Part shown: positions 42,793 through 52,691 of the stretch, piece after piece
How the letters are laid out: the number at the start of each line of letters is the position of its first letter
Numbering within the stretch: the first letter of the stretch is position 1
Source of the DNA: Rodentibacter haemolyticus
Lineage (GTDB): Bacteria > Pseudomonadota > Gammaproteobacteria > Enterobacterales > Pasteurellaceae
NCBI RefSeq assembly: GCF_015356115.1
Contig: NZ_CP063056.1
Location: 2,170,001 to 2,234,000 of the forward strand
DNA length: 64,000 nucleotides
Reading direction: 5' to 3'
The notes under the pieces: generated by a model
Databases searched by the model: none
Told to the model about the DNA's origin: nothing
Seen by the model: the letters and a program-made list of their open reading frames with translations, nothing else
Program-made: the position numbers and the translations under genes

Positions 42793-45180
42793 ATGCCGTT
42801 TAATGTATTTACGTTAGCTATCTGCGTTATTTTTGCTTCACTGTCATTAATGTTTTTGCCGGATTTTATGTTAATCGGCCGGAAACAAATGCTGTTCTGC
42901 CATTTAGCGTTCGTTCTGACCGCCGTTTTCTTCTATTGGTTCAAAAAAATATTTGTTTTTCGTTTTTTTATTTCTCTCAATATTGCGCTTTTAACCCTGG
43001 GATACGTCCATTCTTTTGCCCTTGATTTACTGCGGCAAGCCGATGAAGTCTCCGTTCAAAAACAACCGTTGATTTTTACTATTGAAGAAGTACTACATCA
43101 GCAAGCGTATCAAACGGTCATTGTTCGCACGGTACTAAAAGAACGGCGGGGCGAGCAGCGTATTTTTCTTAATTGGAAAGCAAAGGAACGTCCTTTTTTA
43201 GGGGAAACCTGGCAAGGCGAAGTTTTTCTTCGTCCGCTTTCCGGAAGATTGAACTTCGGTGGTTTTGATCGTCAGAAGTGGTATTTTTCCGAAGGAATTA
43301 TTGCAACAGGAACGGTAAAAAGTGCGGTCAAAATCAAGAGTGATTTTTCATTACGGGAGAAAATATTACAGCAAGCATTGAAACAGACCGAAGGACTTTC
43401 CTTACAAGGTTTGTTAATCGCCTTAGCTTTTGGCGAACGGGCGTGGCTTGATAAAACAACGCAGAGAATTTATCAGCAAACTAATACCGCGCATTTAATT
43501 GCGATTTCGGGACTGCATATCGGTTTGGCAATGGGGATTGGTTTTTTTCTGGTTCGCTTAATGCAATTTTTTCTTCCAACCCGTTTTATTCATCCGTTTT
43601 TTCCCTTGTTCTTTGGGGGAATTTTTGCCTTGTTTTACGCTTACCTTGCAGGATTTACCGTTCCCACTTTTCGTGCAATTTCCGCCTTGATTTTTATTTC
43701 CTGCATACAAATAGCTCGGCGATATTATTCTACTTTTCAACTTTTTATTTTAGTGGTGGCATTTCTTTTATTATGGGATCCGCTTATGCCGCTTTCCATC
43801 AGTTTTTGGCTTTCCGTCGGCGCCGTGTGCTGTTTAATCCTATGGTATCGCTATGTGCCGTTTTCTCTTTTTCAATGGCGGCATCAGCCTTTCTCTCAAA
43901 AAGTGCGGTGGATAATGCGTTTGTTCCATTTGCAGTTCGGCTTGTTTCTATTGTTCACACCGTTACAGCTTTTCTTTTTTAATGGCATTGCGTTAAATGG
44001 TTTTTTCGCCAATTTGATTGCCGTGCCTTTTTATAGTTTTTTCCTTGTGCCTTTGATTCTATTTGCCGTATTGTCGAAGGGGGCGTGTTCTTCTTGGGAA
44101 TTGGCTAATGAATTAGCAGAACGGATAACACAAGTTATTGCCTACTTTCAAGGAAGTTGGTTTGCGGTCTCATCGAATGTATCGCTTGTTTTGACCGCAC
44201 TTTGTAGTCTGATTTTCCTCTTAATAATTTATGGGATTTATCGGGAAAAACCGGTAACGCAACAAGATTGGAAAATGAAACAGACAAAATTTTTCACATT
44301 AAGTGTGAACAAATCATCTCCGCGGATTGAGCTTAAACAAGTAATCGGTATTTCGGTAAGTATTGCGGTTTTATGTTTATTGATCGGGGCGTATCGGCAA
44401 TATCAAAAACCGCTTTGGCAGCTTGATACATTAGATGTGGGGCAGGGCTTGGCAACGTTAATCGTAAAAGACGGAAGAGGTATTTTGTATGATACCGGTG
44501 CGGCGTGGCAGGGTGGTTCAATGGCTGAATCGGAAATATTGCCTTATTTGCAACGTGAGGGAATTGAGCCGGATAAATTGATTTTAAGTCATGATGATAA
44601 TGATCATTCCGGTGGGACGAGGGCGATTTTAAAGGCTTATCCTCATTTAGAACTGGTAAGTTCATCAGAAAAAACTTACGGTGAAACTGACCGCACTTCC
44701 TGTATTGTCGGAAAAAGCTGGCAATGGCGTGGCATTTCATTTCGCGTACTTTCTCCTGAGAAATCGGTTGCACGGGCGGATAATGTCGATTCTTGCGTGA
44801 TTTTGATTGATGACGGGCAATATCGTGTTTTGCTAACCGGCGATGCCGAAACGAAAAACGAGCGGTTTTTTGCCCGCACTTTAGGCAAACTTAATGTCTT
44901 GCAAGTGGGACATCACGGCAGTAAAACCTCTACGGGAGAATTTTTACTTGCCCAAACTCAACCGGATATTTCGATTATTTCCAGCGGTCGTTGGAACCCG
45001 TGGAAATTCCCCCATTCTTCGGTAACGGAACGCTTAACGCGCTATAAAAGTGCGGTAGAAAATACGGCGTTTTCAGGGCAAATTCGGGTGGGTTTTTATC
45101 GGAATAAGATAACAATTGATACCGCCAGAGACGCTTTTTCACCTTGGTATGCGCGAGTGATTGGATTATCAAACGAATAA
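42793..45180 (+). CDS. comEC: DNA uptake channel ComEC/Rec2
   Basis: A 795-residue inner-membrane protein for single-strand DNA entry in transformation. The N-terminal part has transmembrane helices and an OB-like domain. The central Competence domain has HLIAISGLHIGLAMGIGF and FTVPTFRAISALIF. The C-terminal metallo-beta-lactamase-like domain has LDVGQGLATLIV and LSHDDNDHSGG. Length fits H. influenzae Rec2. It is preceded by a CRE site and followed by msbA, the order known in H. influenzae. Confidence 0.95.
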   Translation: MPFNVFTLAICVIFASLSLMFLPDFMLIGRKQMLFCHLAFVLTAVFFYWFKKIFVFRFFISLNIALLTLGYVHSFALDLLRQADEVSVQKQPLIFTIEEVLHQQAYQTVIVRTVLKERRGEQRIFLNWKAKERPFLGETWQGEVFLRPLSGRLNFGGFDRQKWYFSEGIIATGTVKSAVKIKSDFSLREKILQQALKQTEGLSLQGLLIALAFGERAWLDKTTQRIYQQTNTAHLIAISGLHIGLAMGIGFFLVRLMQFFLPTRFIHPFFPLFFGGIFALFYAYLAGFTVPTFRAISALIFISCIQIARRYYSTFQLFILVVAFLLLWDPLMPLSISFWLSVGAVCCLILWYRYVPFSLFQWRHQPFSQKVRWIMRLFHLQFGLFLLFTPLQLFFFNGIALNGFFANLIAVPFYSFFLVPLILFAVLSKGACSSWELANELAERITQVIAYFQGSWFAVSSNVSLVLTALCSLIFLLIIYGIYREKPVTQQDWKMKQTKFFTLSVNKSSPRIELKQVIGISVSIAVLCLLIGAYRQYQKPLWQLDTLDVGQGLATLIVKDGRGILYDTGAAWQGGSMAESEILPYLQREGIEPDKLILSHDDNDHSGGTRAILKAYPHLELVSSSEKTYGETDRTSCIVGKSWQWRGISFRVLSPEKSVARADNVDSCVILIDDGQYRVLLTGDAETKNERFFARTLGKLNVLQVGHHGSKTSTGEFLLAQTQPDISIISSGRWNPWKFPHSSVTERLTRYKSAVENTAFSGQIRVGFYRNKITIDTARDAFSPWYARVIGLSNE

Positions 45181-45223
45181 AAGGTACAATGCCGCCGAAA
45201 ATTTTTTATAGAAGATAACTGAT

Positions 45224-46987
45224 ATGCAAAATCAAGAGATGCAAGATAAAGACTTTTCTACAATGCAAACTTTTAAGCGTTTATGGCCGATGATTAAACC
45301 TTTTAAAGCAGGATTAGTGGCTGCGGCTATCGCTTTAGTGTTGAATGCCTTAGCCGATTCGGGGTTGATTTATTTATTAAAACCCTTACTTGACGATGGG
45401 TTTGGCAAAACCAATCATTCTTTTTTAAAAATGATGGCGTTTGTTGTTGTCGGTATGATTTTCTTGCGCGGTGTGAGTAGTTTTATCTCTAACTATTGCT
45501 TAGCGTGGGTGTCGGGCAAAGTGGTGATGACAATGCGTCGTCGTTTGTTCAAACATTTAATGTTTATGCCCGTGAGTTTTTTTGATCGTAACACTTCAGG
45601 AAAATTGCTTTCCCGAATTACCTACGATTCCGAGATGATCGCTAATTCCTCTTCCAATTCCCTTGTGACTATTGTGCGCGAAGGCGCATATATAATCTCC
45701 CTGCTGGCAGTGATGTTTTATACAAGCTGGGAATTGACCTTGGTGCTTTTTATTATCGGGCCTGTCATTGCGATTTTAATTCGTTTGGTTTCGAAAGTTT
45801 TTCGTAGATTAAGTAAAAATATGCAAGATTCGATGGGGGAGCTCACTTCCACCACAGAACAAATGCTGAAAGGGCATAAAGTGGTGCTTTCTTTTGGGGG
45901 GCAATATGTGGAAGAAACGCGTTTTAACCTCGTCAGCAACGATATGCGCCGTAAAGGTATGAAAATGGTTACGGCGGATGCCATCTCTGATCCGGTGGTA
46001 CAAATTATCGCTTCTCTTGCTTTAGCGGCGGTACTTTATTTAGCCACCACGCCGCTTATTGCCGATGATCACCTCAGTGCGGGTTCGTTTACCGTCGTAT
46101 TTTCTTCTATGCTTGCGATGATGCGTCCGCTTAAATCTTTAACGAACGTAAATTCACAATTCCAACGGGGAATGGCGGCTTGCCAAACCTTATTTTCAAT
46201 TTTGGATTTAGAAGTGGAAAAAGACACAGGCACTTATAAGGCGAAACCGGCAAAAGGGAAGCTTGAATTTAAAAATGTGAGCTTTGCCTATCAAGGCAAA
46301 GACGGGCTGGCGTTAAATAATATTTCCTTCAGTATTCCGGCGGGAAAAACCGTTGCGTTAGTAGGTCGTTCAGGCTCCGGAAAATCCACTATCGCTAATC
46401 TTGTTACCCGTTTCTATGATATTGAACAGGGTGAAATTTTACTTGATGGCGTGAATATTCAGGATTATCGCTTATCAAATTTACGTGAAAATTGTGCTTT
46501 AGTATCACAGCAAGTGCATTTGTTTAATGATAGCATTGCCAATAACATTGCTTATGCCGCAGGTGATAAATACACACGTGAAGAAATTATTGCAGCGGCA
46601 AAAGCCGCTTACGCCTTAGAATTTATTGAAAAACTACCGGAAGGTTTCGATACGGTGATCGGCGAAAACGGTGCGAGTCTTTCCGGCGGTCAACGCCAAC
46701 GTTTAGCCATTGCCCGTGCTTTATTACGCAATTCTCCGGTATTGATTTTAGATGAGGCGACTTCTGCGCTTGATACTGAATCGGAACGTGCTATTCAAGC
46801 GGCACTTGAAGATCTGAAAAAAGATCGTACGGTTTTGGTTATCGCTCATCGCCTATCCACTATTGAAAATGCCGATGAAATTTTAGTGATTGATCACGGC
46901 GAAATTCGCGAACGCGGCAATCATCAGGCATTGCTTGAACAAAATGGAGCATACAAACAGTTGCATAGTATGCAGTTTAATGGCTAA
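45224..46987 (+). CDS. msbA: Lipid A-core flippase MsbA
   Basis: A 587-residue half-transporter of the ABC exporter family. Six transmembrane helices are followed by an ATPase with Walker A GRSGSGKST, signature LSGGQRQR and Walker B VLILDEATSALD. It flips lipid A-core across the inner membrane; the neighbours lpxK and kdsB act in the same pathway. Confidence 0.96.
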   Translation: MQNQEMQDKDFSTMQTFKRLWPMIKPFKAGLVAAAIALVLNALADSGLIYLLKPLLDDGFGKTNHSFLKMMAFVVVGMIFLRGVSSFISNYCLAWVSGKVVMTMRRRLFKHLMFMPVSFFDRNTSGKLLSRITYDSEMIANSSSNSLVTIVREGAYIISLLAVMFYTSWELTLVLFIIGPVIAILIRLVSKVFRRLSKNMQDSMGELTSTTEQMLKGHKVVLSFGGQYVEETRFNLVSNDMRRKGMKMVTADAISDPVVQIIASLALAAVLYLATTPLIADDHLSAGSFTVVFSSMLAMMRPLKSLTNVNSQFQRGMAACQTLFSILDLEVEKDTGTYKAKPAKGKLEFKNVSFAYQGKDGLALNNISFSIPAGKTVALVGRSGSGKSTIANLVTRFYDIEQGEILLDGVNIQDYRLSNLRENCALVSQQVHLFNDSIANNIAYAAGDKYTREEIIAAAKAAYALEFIEKLPEGFDTVIGENGASLSGGQRQRLAIARALLRNSPVLILDEATSALDTESERAIQAALEDLKKDRTVLVIAHRLSTIENADEILVIDHGEIRERGNHQALLEQNGAYKQLHSMQFNG

Positions 46988-47018
46988 TGATAAATTAAGC
47001 GCAAGTTGAAAAACTCGC

Positions 47019-47233
47019 GTTATTATGTAGCATTTGTACAAATCATTTTAGTAGCACAAACCATAGTCGTTGCATAAACCATAGTAGGGTGCCGTTAGGC
47101 GAAGCCGTAACGCACCAATAATGAAATTTATTGATAAATCGATAGAAAGGTGCGTTACGCCTACGGTTAACACACCCTACACCGATAAATATCGGATATA
47201 AAATATTCTTTGTGCGACTGATACGTAACACCG
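47019..47233. mobile_element. MITE-like composite repeat D (contains a GCCGTAACGCACC palindrome)
   Basis: Left end GTTATTATGTAGCATTTGTA and right end CTTTGTGCGACTGATACG then TAACACCG are inverted relatives of copies A-C. The core (47084-47180) begins GTAGGGTGCCGTTAGGCG and ends in ACACCCTAC. It is inserted between msbA and lpxK, filling most of the 298-bp gap. Confidence 0.7.
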
Positions 47234-47285
47234 AAAATCCGTGTTGTTTTATACGCACTTTTAGACTATTTAGAAAGGATTCTCT

Positions 47286-48275
47286 ATGCCATTTTGGTAC
47301 TCCCGTTCTAAACTCGCTTGGCTACTTTTGCCATTTTCTTTGCTTTTTTGGGTTATCAGCCAAATTCGCCGTGCTTTTTTTTCATTGGGTATAAAATCCG
47401 CTTATCGTGCGCCGAAACCTGTTGTCATCGTTGGCAATTTATCTGTAGGGGGAAACGGCAAAACACCGGTTGTAGTGTGGCTTGTTGAGGAACTTAAAAA
47501 ACGCGGATTGCGTGCCGGCGTCATTTCCCGTGGTTATGGCGGTTGCTCAAAAATCTATCCGCTGCTTGTAACGGAAAACACTTCGCCTATTGAAGGCGGC
47601 GATGAACCTGTTCTTATCGCAAAACGCACTTCCGTACCGGTGGTGATTTCACCGAATCGCCGACAAGCCGTCGAACTGCTCTTGAAACAAAGTGAGTGCG
47701 ACATCATTATTTCTGACGACGGTTTACAACATTATCAACTACAACGGGATCTTGAAATTGTGGTGATGGATGCCGAACGTGCGCTTGGCAACGGTTTTGT
47801 ATTGCCCGCCGGTCCTTTACGTGAATTGCCGAGTCGATTAAAAAACGTTGATTTTGTTATCACGAATGGAGGAAAAAATCAGTATTCTGATGCGGTGATG
47901 ACGTTAGTTCCTCATTATGCCGTCAATTTAAAAAGTAAGGAAAAACGCCGGTTAAATGAATTTGAATTCGGTTCAGCCATTGCCGGTATTGGTCACCCGC
48001 AGCGTTTTTTTACGATGTTGGAAAAACAGGGCATCGTATTAAATCACACTCAAGCATTTCAAGATCATCAACATTTTGAGGCCGCACAATTAGAAAAACT
48101 TGCCCGAAATCAACCGCTCTTTATGACGGAAAAAGATGCCGTGAAATGCCAAACTTTCGCCCAAGAAAACTGGTGGTATGTTCCGGTGGAAGCAGAGATC
48201 GTTGAAGCCGAAAAACACAACGAAAAATTACCGCGCTTTTGGGCAAAAATTGAGGAATTACTGGGGCGATATTGA
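47286..48275 (+). CDS. lpxK: Tetraacyldisaccharide 4'-kinase LpxK
   Basis: A 329-residue enzyme phosphorylating the lipid A disaccharide at the 4' position. An N-terminal membrane-associated helix (LPFSLLFWVISQIRRAFF) precedes the Walker A-type loop VGGNGKTP. Later, ISDDGLQHYQLQRD and TEKDAVKC are conserved LpxK motifs. AGAAAGGA lies upstream of the ATG. Confidence 0.95.
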   Translation: MPFWYSRSKLAWLLLPFSLLFWVISQIRRAFFSLGIKSAYRAPKPVVIVGNLSVGGNGKTPVVVWLVEELKKRGLRAGVISRGYGGCSKIYPLLVTENTSPIEGGDEPVLIAKRTSVPVVISPNRRQAVELLLKQSECDIIISDDGLQHYQLQRDLEIVVMDAERALGNGFVLPAGPLRELPSRLKNVDFVITNGGKNQYSDAVMTLVPHYAVNLKSKEKRRLNEFEFGSAIAGIGHPQRFFTMLEKQGIVLNHTQAFQDHQHFEAAQLEKLARNQPLFMTEKDAVKCQTFAQENWWYVPVEAEIVEAEKHNEKLPRFWAKIEELLGRY

Positions 48276-48276
48276 T

Positions 48277-48459
48277 ATGTTCGAACGATTGAATCCCAAA
48301 TTGCTTGAAGTGATTGCTTGCCCGCGTTGTTTGGGACGTTTGCAATATGATGCGAAAAATCAACGATTAATTTGTCGCTATGAACAGATTGCCTATCCGA
48401 TTGAGAACGGTGTGCCTATATTGGTGGCAGAGAAAGCTGAAATAATAAGAGAGAATTAA
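48277..48459 (+). CDS. ycaR: YcaR/Trm112-like small zinc-ribbon protein
   Basis: A 60-residue protein starting 1 bp after the lpxK stop. LLEVIACPRCLGRLQYD and ICRYEQIAYPIENGVPIL match the Trm112/YcaR (UPF0434) family. Two of the four possible zinc cysteines are present (CPRC), plus one later C. It sits in the conserved lpxK-ycaR-kdsB order. A longer frame from 48178 lies inside lpxK and is rejected. Confidence 0.9.
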   Translation: MFERLNPKLLEVIACPRCLGRLQYDAKNQRLICRYEQIAYPIENGVPILVAEKAEIIREN

Positions 48460-48519
48460 GCCGTCTAAGTATATTCAAAGGTGTGGAAATGCAGCTTTAT
48501 CATTAAGAAGGAATATTTT

Positions 48520-49284
48520 ATGTCATTTACCGTTATTATTCCCGCCCGCTTTGCATCATCACGTTTGCCGGGTAAACCCCTTGCCGATATCGCCGGTAAA
48601 CCGATGATTCAATATGTTTTTGAAAAAGCACTACAATCTGGTGCAAGCCGTGTGATTATCGCTACAGATAACGAAAAAGTGGCGCAAGCGGCAGAAAATT
48701 TTAGTGCGCAAGTTTGTATGACTTCGGAACATCACAATTCCGGCACGGAACGTTTAGCCGAAGTCGTGAAAAAACTGGCGATTGCCGATGATGAAATTAT
48801 CGTCAATATTCAAGGTGATGAACCGCTTATTCCACCGATAATCGTGAGTCAAGTAGCTGAAAACTTGGTTAAATTTAACGTGAATATGGCGACCCTTGCG
48901 GTAAAAATTCACGAACCTGAAGAATTATTTAACCCGAATGCAGTGAAAGTGCTTACCGATAAAAACGGCTATGTATTGTATTTTTCCCGTTCCGTGATTC
49001 CTTACGATCGGGATCAATTTATGGCGTTACAGGATGTGGCAAAAGCGAAATTAGCAGATGCTTATTTGCGCCATATCGGCATTTATGCTTATCGTGCCGG
49101 CTTTATTAAACAATATGTGCAATGGAAACCGACCCTGCTGGAAAACCTAGAAAAACTGGAGCAATTACGTGTTCTATGGAACGGGGAACCTATTCACGTG
49201 GAATTGGCAAAAGCCGTGCCGGCAGTGGGCGTGGATACGGCGGAAGATTTAGAAAAAGTGCGGTCGATTTTGGCTATGAATTAA
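48520..49284 (+). CDS. kdsB: CMP-KDO synthetase KdsB
   Basis: A 254-residue 3-deoxy-manno-octulosonate cytidylyltransferase activating KDO for LOS. IIPARFASSRLPGKPLADI is the nucleotide-binding signature, with NIQGDEPLIPP following. The start at 48520 has AAGGA; an ATG 13 codons earlier is less supported. Confidence 0.95.
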   Translation: MSFTVIIPARFASSRLPGKPLADIAGKPMIQYVFEKALQSGASRVIIATDNEKVAQAAENFSAQVCMTSEHHNSGTERLAEVVKKLAIADDEIIVNIQGDEPLIPPIIVSQVAENLVKFNVNMATLAVKIHEPEELFNPNAVKVLTDKNGYVLYFSRSVIPYDRDQFMALQDVAKAKLADAYLRHIGIYAYRAGFIKQYVQWKPTLLENLEKLEQLRVLWNGEPIHVELAKAVPAVGVDTAEDLEKVRSILAMN

Positions 49285-49285
49285 T

Positions 49286-51112
49286 ATGTTTGATCCAAAA
49301 AAATTTCTCTCGGACGTTCCCCATGAACCCGGTGTTTATCGTATGTATGACGATAAAGATCAGGTGATTTATGTGGGGAAAGCAAAAGATTTAAAAAAAC
49401 GTCTGTCCAGTTATTTTCGCGCTAATCTCAGTAGTAAGAAAACCGAAGCCTTAGTCGCCGCGATTCATCATATTGATACGACGATCACCTCTTCAGAAAC
49501 CGAAGCCTTACTACTGGAGCATAATTTTATCAAACTCTATCAACCGCGTTATAACGTGTTATTACGCGATGATAAGTCCTATCCTTTTATTTTGCTTACG
49601 AAAGAACGTCATCCGCGAATTGCTTCTTATCGTGGAATGAAAAAAATTGCCGGTGAATATTTCGGACCTTACCCACATGCGGGAGCTGTGCGTGAAACTT
49701 TATCTTTATTGCAAAAATTATTCCCTGTGCGCCAATGTGAAAATTCCGTCTATGGCAATCGCTCCCGCCCTTGTTTGCAATATCAGATCGGACGTTGTTC
49801 CGCCCCCTGTGTAAAAGGTCATGTAACGGATGAAGAATACAACCAACAAGTCGAATTGGCTCGCTTATTTCTGCAAGGTAAAGATCAACAAGTGCTGGAT
49901 TATTTAATCGGTAAAATGGAGCAGGCAAGCCGTGATCTTGATTTTGAACAGGCAGCCCGTTATCGCGATCAAATTCAAGCGGTGCGCGCGGTGATTGAAA
50001 AACAATTCGTATCGAATGAAAGATTGGACGATATGGATATTATGTCCATTGCCTATCAACACGGATTGGCCTGTGTGCAGGTGATGTTTATTCGTCAAGG
50101 TAAAGTATTGGGGAACCGTAGCTATTTCCCAAAAGTGCCGGCAAATACGGATCTTTCGGAACTGACGGAAACCTTTGTCGGTCAGTTTTATTTGCAAGGG
50201 CATCAAGGAAGAAGTATCCCGAATAACATCATTGTAGATCGTCAATTGCTGGAAAAATCGGAATTAGAGCAATTATTGACCGAACAAGCCGGTCGAAAAG
50301 TAACCATTCAAGAAAGTGTGAAGGGAGATAAAAGCAAATATTTACAACTAGCACAAGTGAATGCGAAAGCGGCATTGGCAACGCAACTTAAACAATCATC
50401 GCGGATGTCGGAACGCTATCAAGCCTTGTGTGAATTACTTAATGTGCCTGAAATTAAGCGAATGGAATGTTTTGATATTAGCCATACGATGGGAAACCAA
50501 ACGGTTGCCTCTTGTGTCGTGTTTAACCAAGAAGGTCCATTGAAATCCGATTATCGCCGTTTCAATATTGAAGGTATTACCGGAGGAGATGATTATGCGG
50601 CGATGGAACAGGCGTTGAAAAAACGATACGACCGTGATCTTGAAGAAGATAAAATTCCCGATATTATTTTTATTGATGGTGGGAAGGGCCAGCTAAATCG
50701 TGCTTTAGAAGTGTTCCAACATCTCAACGTAAAATGGAATAAAAATCGACCGCACTTAATCGGTGTGGCAAAAGGTGTGGATCGTAGGGCGGGGCAAGAA
50801 GTCTTGATTATCAGCAAACAAGAACGTGAAATTCATCTTCCGGACGACAGCCTTGCCTTGCACTTGATTCAGCATATTCGTGATGAAAGTCATAATCACG
50901 CTATTAGCGGGCATCGCAAAAAACGCCAAAAAGCCTTCACTCAAAGCGGCTTAGAAAGTATTGAAGGCGTGGGGGCAAAACGCCGACAAGCATTGTTGAA
51001 ATATCTTGGCGGATTGCAGGGCGTGAAAAATGCCACCTTGGACGATATTGCTTCCGTACCGGGGATTTCTCGCCGATTGGCGGAAAGCATTTTTGAAACC
51101 TTACGAAGCTAG
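49286..51112 (+). CDS. uvrC: Excinuclease ABC subunit C
   Basis: A 608-residue dual-incision nuclease of nucleotide excision repair. The GIY-YIG domain has PGVYRMYDDKDQVIYVGKA; a cysteine cluster and UVR motif (DFEQAARYRDQIQAVRAVIE) follow. The RNase H-like second nuclease has MECFDISHTMGNQTVASCVV, and a C-terminal helix-hairpin-helix pair ends in SRRLAESIFETL. It begins 1 bp after the kdsB stop. Confidence 0.97.
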   Translation: MFDPKKFLSDVPHEPGVYRMYDDKDQVIYVGKAKDLKKRLSSYFRANLSSKKTEALVAAIHHIDTTITSSETEALLLEHNFIKLYQPRYNVLLRDDKSYPFILLTKERHPRIASYRGMKKIAGEYFGPYPHAGAVRETLSLLQKLFPVRQCENSVYGNRSRPCLQYQIGRCSAPCVKGHVTDEEYNQQVELARLFLQGKDQQVLDYLIGKMEQASRDLDFEQAARYRDQIQAVRAVIEKQFVSNERLDDMDIMSIAYQHGLACVQVMFIRQGKVLGNRSYFPKVPANTDLSELTETFVGQFYLQGHQGRSIPNNIIVDRQLLEKSELEQLLTEQAGRKVTIQESVKGDKSKYLQLAQVNAKAALATQLKQSSRMSERYQALCELLNVPEIKRMECFDISHTMGNQTVASCVVFNQEGPLKSDYRRFNIEGITGGDDYAAMEQALKKRYDRDLEEDKIPDIIFIDGGKGQLNRALEVFQHLNVKWNKNRPHLIGVAKGVDRRAGQEVLIISKQEREIHLPDDSLALHLIQHIRDESHNHAISGHRKKRQKAFTQSGLESIEGVGAKRRQALLKYLGGLQGVKNATLDDIASVPGISRRLAESIFETLRS

Positions 51113-51187
51113 CACAAATAGACGTTGCTTTTCTTTGTAAAGTGATTATGATCCTCGCCCTGTTTTTTTATTTATTAGGAATGAATT

Positions 51188-51901
51188 ATGTTTGAGTGGC
51201 TTTCTGATCCCGAAGCTTGGATTTCACTTGTGACATTGACCGCACTTGAAATCGTTTTAGGGATTGATAACATTATTTTTATTAGTATTTTAGTGGGACG
51301 TTTGCCGGCTCAACAACGCCAATCGGGACGTATTATCGGTCTTGGTCTGGCAATGATTACCCGAATCTTACTTCTCATGTCGCTTGCTTGGATGATGAAA
51401 CTCGTCGAGCCGCTTTTCACCGTGTTTAATCAAGAAATTTCCGGTCGAGATCTGATTTTATTAATCGGGGGGTTATTCTTAATCGTGAAAAGTAGTGGTG
51501 AAATTAAAGAAGCCATACATCCTGAAAAACATCATGAAAGTGAAAATAAAAAGAAAGTCAGTTATTTTGGTGTACTCATTCAAATTGCGATTTTGGATAT
51601 TGTATTCTCGCTTGATTCAGTGATCACCGCAGTGGGGATGGCAAACCATTTAGCAGTAATGATTCTTGCCATTGTGATTGCAGTTGGAGTGATGATGTTT
51701 GCGGCAAAACCAATCGGTGATTTTGTGGATACGCACCCGACTTTAAAAATCCTTGCATTGGCGTTCTTAATTCTTGTCGGCGTGAGCCTCGTTGCTGAAA
51801 GCTTTGATATTCATATTCCGAAAGGCTACATCTATTTTGCTATGGGTTTTTCTGCCGTAGTAGAAATGTTGAATATCAAAATGAGAAAGGCGATGAAATA
51901 A
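51188..51901 (+). CDS. TerC family integral membrane protein
   Basis: A 237-residue protein with seven hydrophobic helices. LEIVLGIDNIIFISI and LDIVFSLDSVITAVGMA are the paired D-rich TerC motifs. TerC proteins are linked to metal (Mn, Ca) efflux or loading of exported enzymes. No C-terminal CBS or CorC domain is present. Confidence 0.88.
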   Translation: MFEWLSDPEAWISLVTLTALEIVLGIDNIIFISILVGRLPAQQRQSGRIIGLGLAMITRILLLMSLAWMMKLVEPLFTVFNQEISGRDLILLIGGLFLIVKSSGEIKEAIHPEKHHESENKKKVSYFGVLIQIAILDIVFSLDSVITAVGMANHLAVMILAIVIAVGVMMFAAKPIGDFVDTHPTLKILALAFLILVGVSLVAESFDIHIPKGYIYFAMGFSAVVEMLNIKMRKAMK

Positions 51902-51987
51902 GATTGTTGAGGGAAGCCAAACATCGTGTTCCCTACGCTTATTCAAACAGCATTTTATGCAATTGCGGCTAATACCGTGAAATCACA

Positions 51988-52137
51988 GGTATTATGTAGC
52001 GCTTGCACAAATCATCGGTAGGATGCTGTTAGGCGAAACCGTAACGCGCTAATAGATTAAACGGTGCGTTATGCAAAGCTCAATGCACCTTATCCCAATA
52101 TTGGGTACAAAATTCTCTTGACTGATACATAATACCG
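51988..52137. mobile_element. MITE-like composite repeat E
   Basis: Left end GGTATTATGTAGCGCTTGCA and right end TTGACTGATACATAATACCG bracket a diverged GCCGTAACGC-type palindrome (GGCGAAACCGTAACGC ... GGTGCGTTATGC). An extra right-end-like fragment (TGCAATTGCGGCTAATACCG) lies just upstream, at about 51958-51977. Confidence 0.65.
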
Positions 52138-52138
52138 A

Positions 52139-52168
52139 AAAAGTGCGGTCGATTTTGACCGCACTTTT
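52139..52168. terminator. Bidirectional terminator (inverted uptake-sequence pair)
   Basis: AAAGTGCGGTC-GATTTT-GACCGCACTTTT: a perfect stem with A and T runs on either side. Confidence 0.85.
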
Positions 52169-52184
52169 ACGTGATTTCTATCCA

Positions 52185-52259
52185 TTATTTAAATAGCACT
52201 GAGTGCGATCCTACTCGATAGAGTTTTATCACTTGGTTTTCAATTCTAAGTCTAACTAC
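52185..52259 (-). pseudogene. Remnant of a YafQ-like toxin C-terminus
   Basis: A 24-codon open stretch on the minus strand ends RIENQVIKLYRVGSHSVLFK then stop. That is the characteristic C-terminus of YafQ/RelE-type mRNA interferases (E. coli YafQ ends in a similar RTGTHAALFG). There is no start codon and no toxin body. It directly follows the small frame at 52256-52327, as if one deletion removed the middle of an antitoxin-toxin pair. The identification rests on memory of the family pattern. Confidence 0.5.
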
Positions 52260-52327
52260 TTAGCATTTTTAGCGGCAAGTTGTTTGATTTCGTTATCAAT
52301 GCAACAAATAGTAAGACCACCGTTCAT
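52256..52327 (-). pseudogene. 23-codon frame, possible antitoxin N-terminal remnant
   Basis: ATG at 52327 with an AGGTGAT site encodes MNGGLTI-CCIDNEIKQLAAKNAK. IDNEIKQLA resembles the N-terminal strand-helix of RelB/DinJ antitoxins (I-D-x-E-x-K). The frame ends where the toxin remnant begins. A CRP-like half-palindrome (TGTGATCCGATTCAAA, 52415-52430) and a TACAAT hexamer lie upstream. It could instead be an independent small peptide gene. In the wider gap to ilvI (52328-52691) I see only AT-rich promoter-like sequence. Confidence 0.4.
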
Positions 52328-52691
52328 TTTTATCACCTCTTCTATTTCGTTAGTACGCATTGTAATAACAAAATTGTATTGACACAGTGTTTATCTAACT
52401 AATTTCACTAAAAATGTGATCCGATTCAAAAAAATGAATAAAAAAACAAAATTTTGTGATTTTTATAAAATATGGAATAAAGTCGTATTTTTTATTTTTT
52501 TAGTTGATTATTTTTTATTTTAATCTTTATTTTGTGGAAAATTAAGAATTTAATTCTAATTTTATTCTTTTGAATGTGCTGTTTTATGCTAGACAAAGAT
52601 TTTTTTGTCAGTATGATGAATGGTATTAAGAAAACAATAAGCTTAAACAATCGGTAACAACACAAAGTGCGGTCAATTTTAGGAGAGAATT

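Noticed and set aside
48178..48276. N-terminal extension of the Trm112-like protein
   Set aside because: It lies inside lpxK in another frame; the family start with its own upstream GGGG-rich site is at 48277.
52580..52690. A branched-chain amino acid leader peptide and attenuator for ilvI
   Set aside because: The only short frame (MNGIKKTISLNNR) is not rich in Ile, Val or Leu, and there is no alternative-hairpin arrangement.
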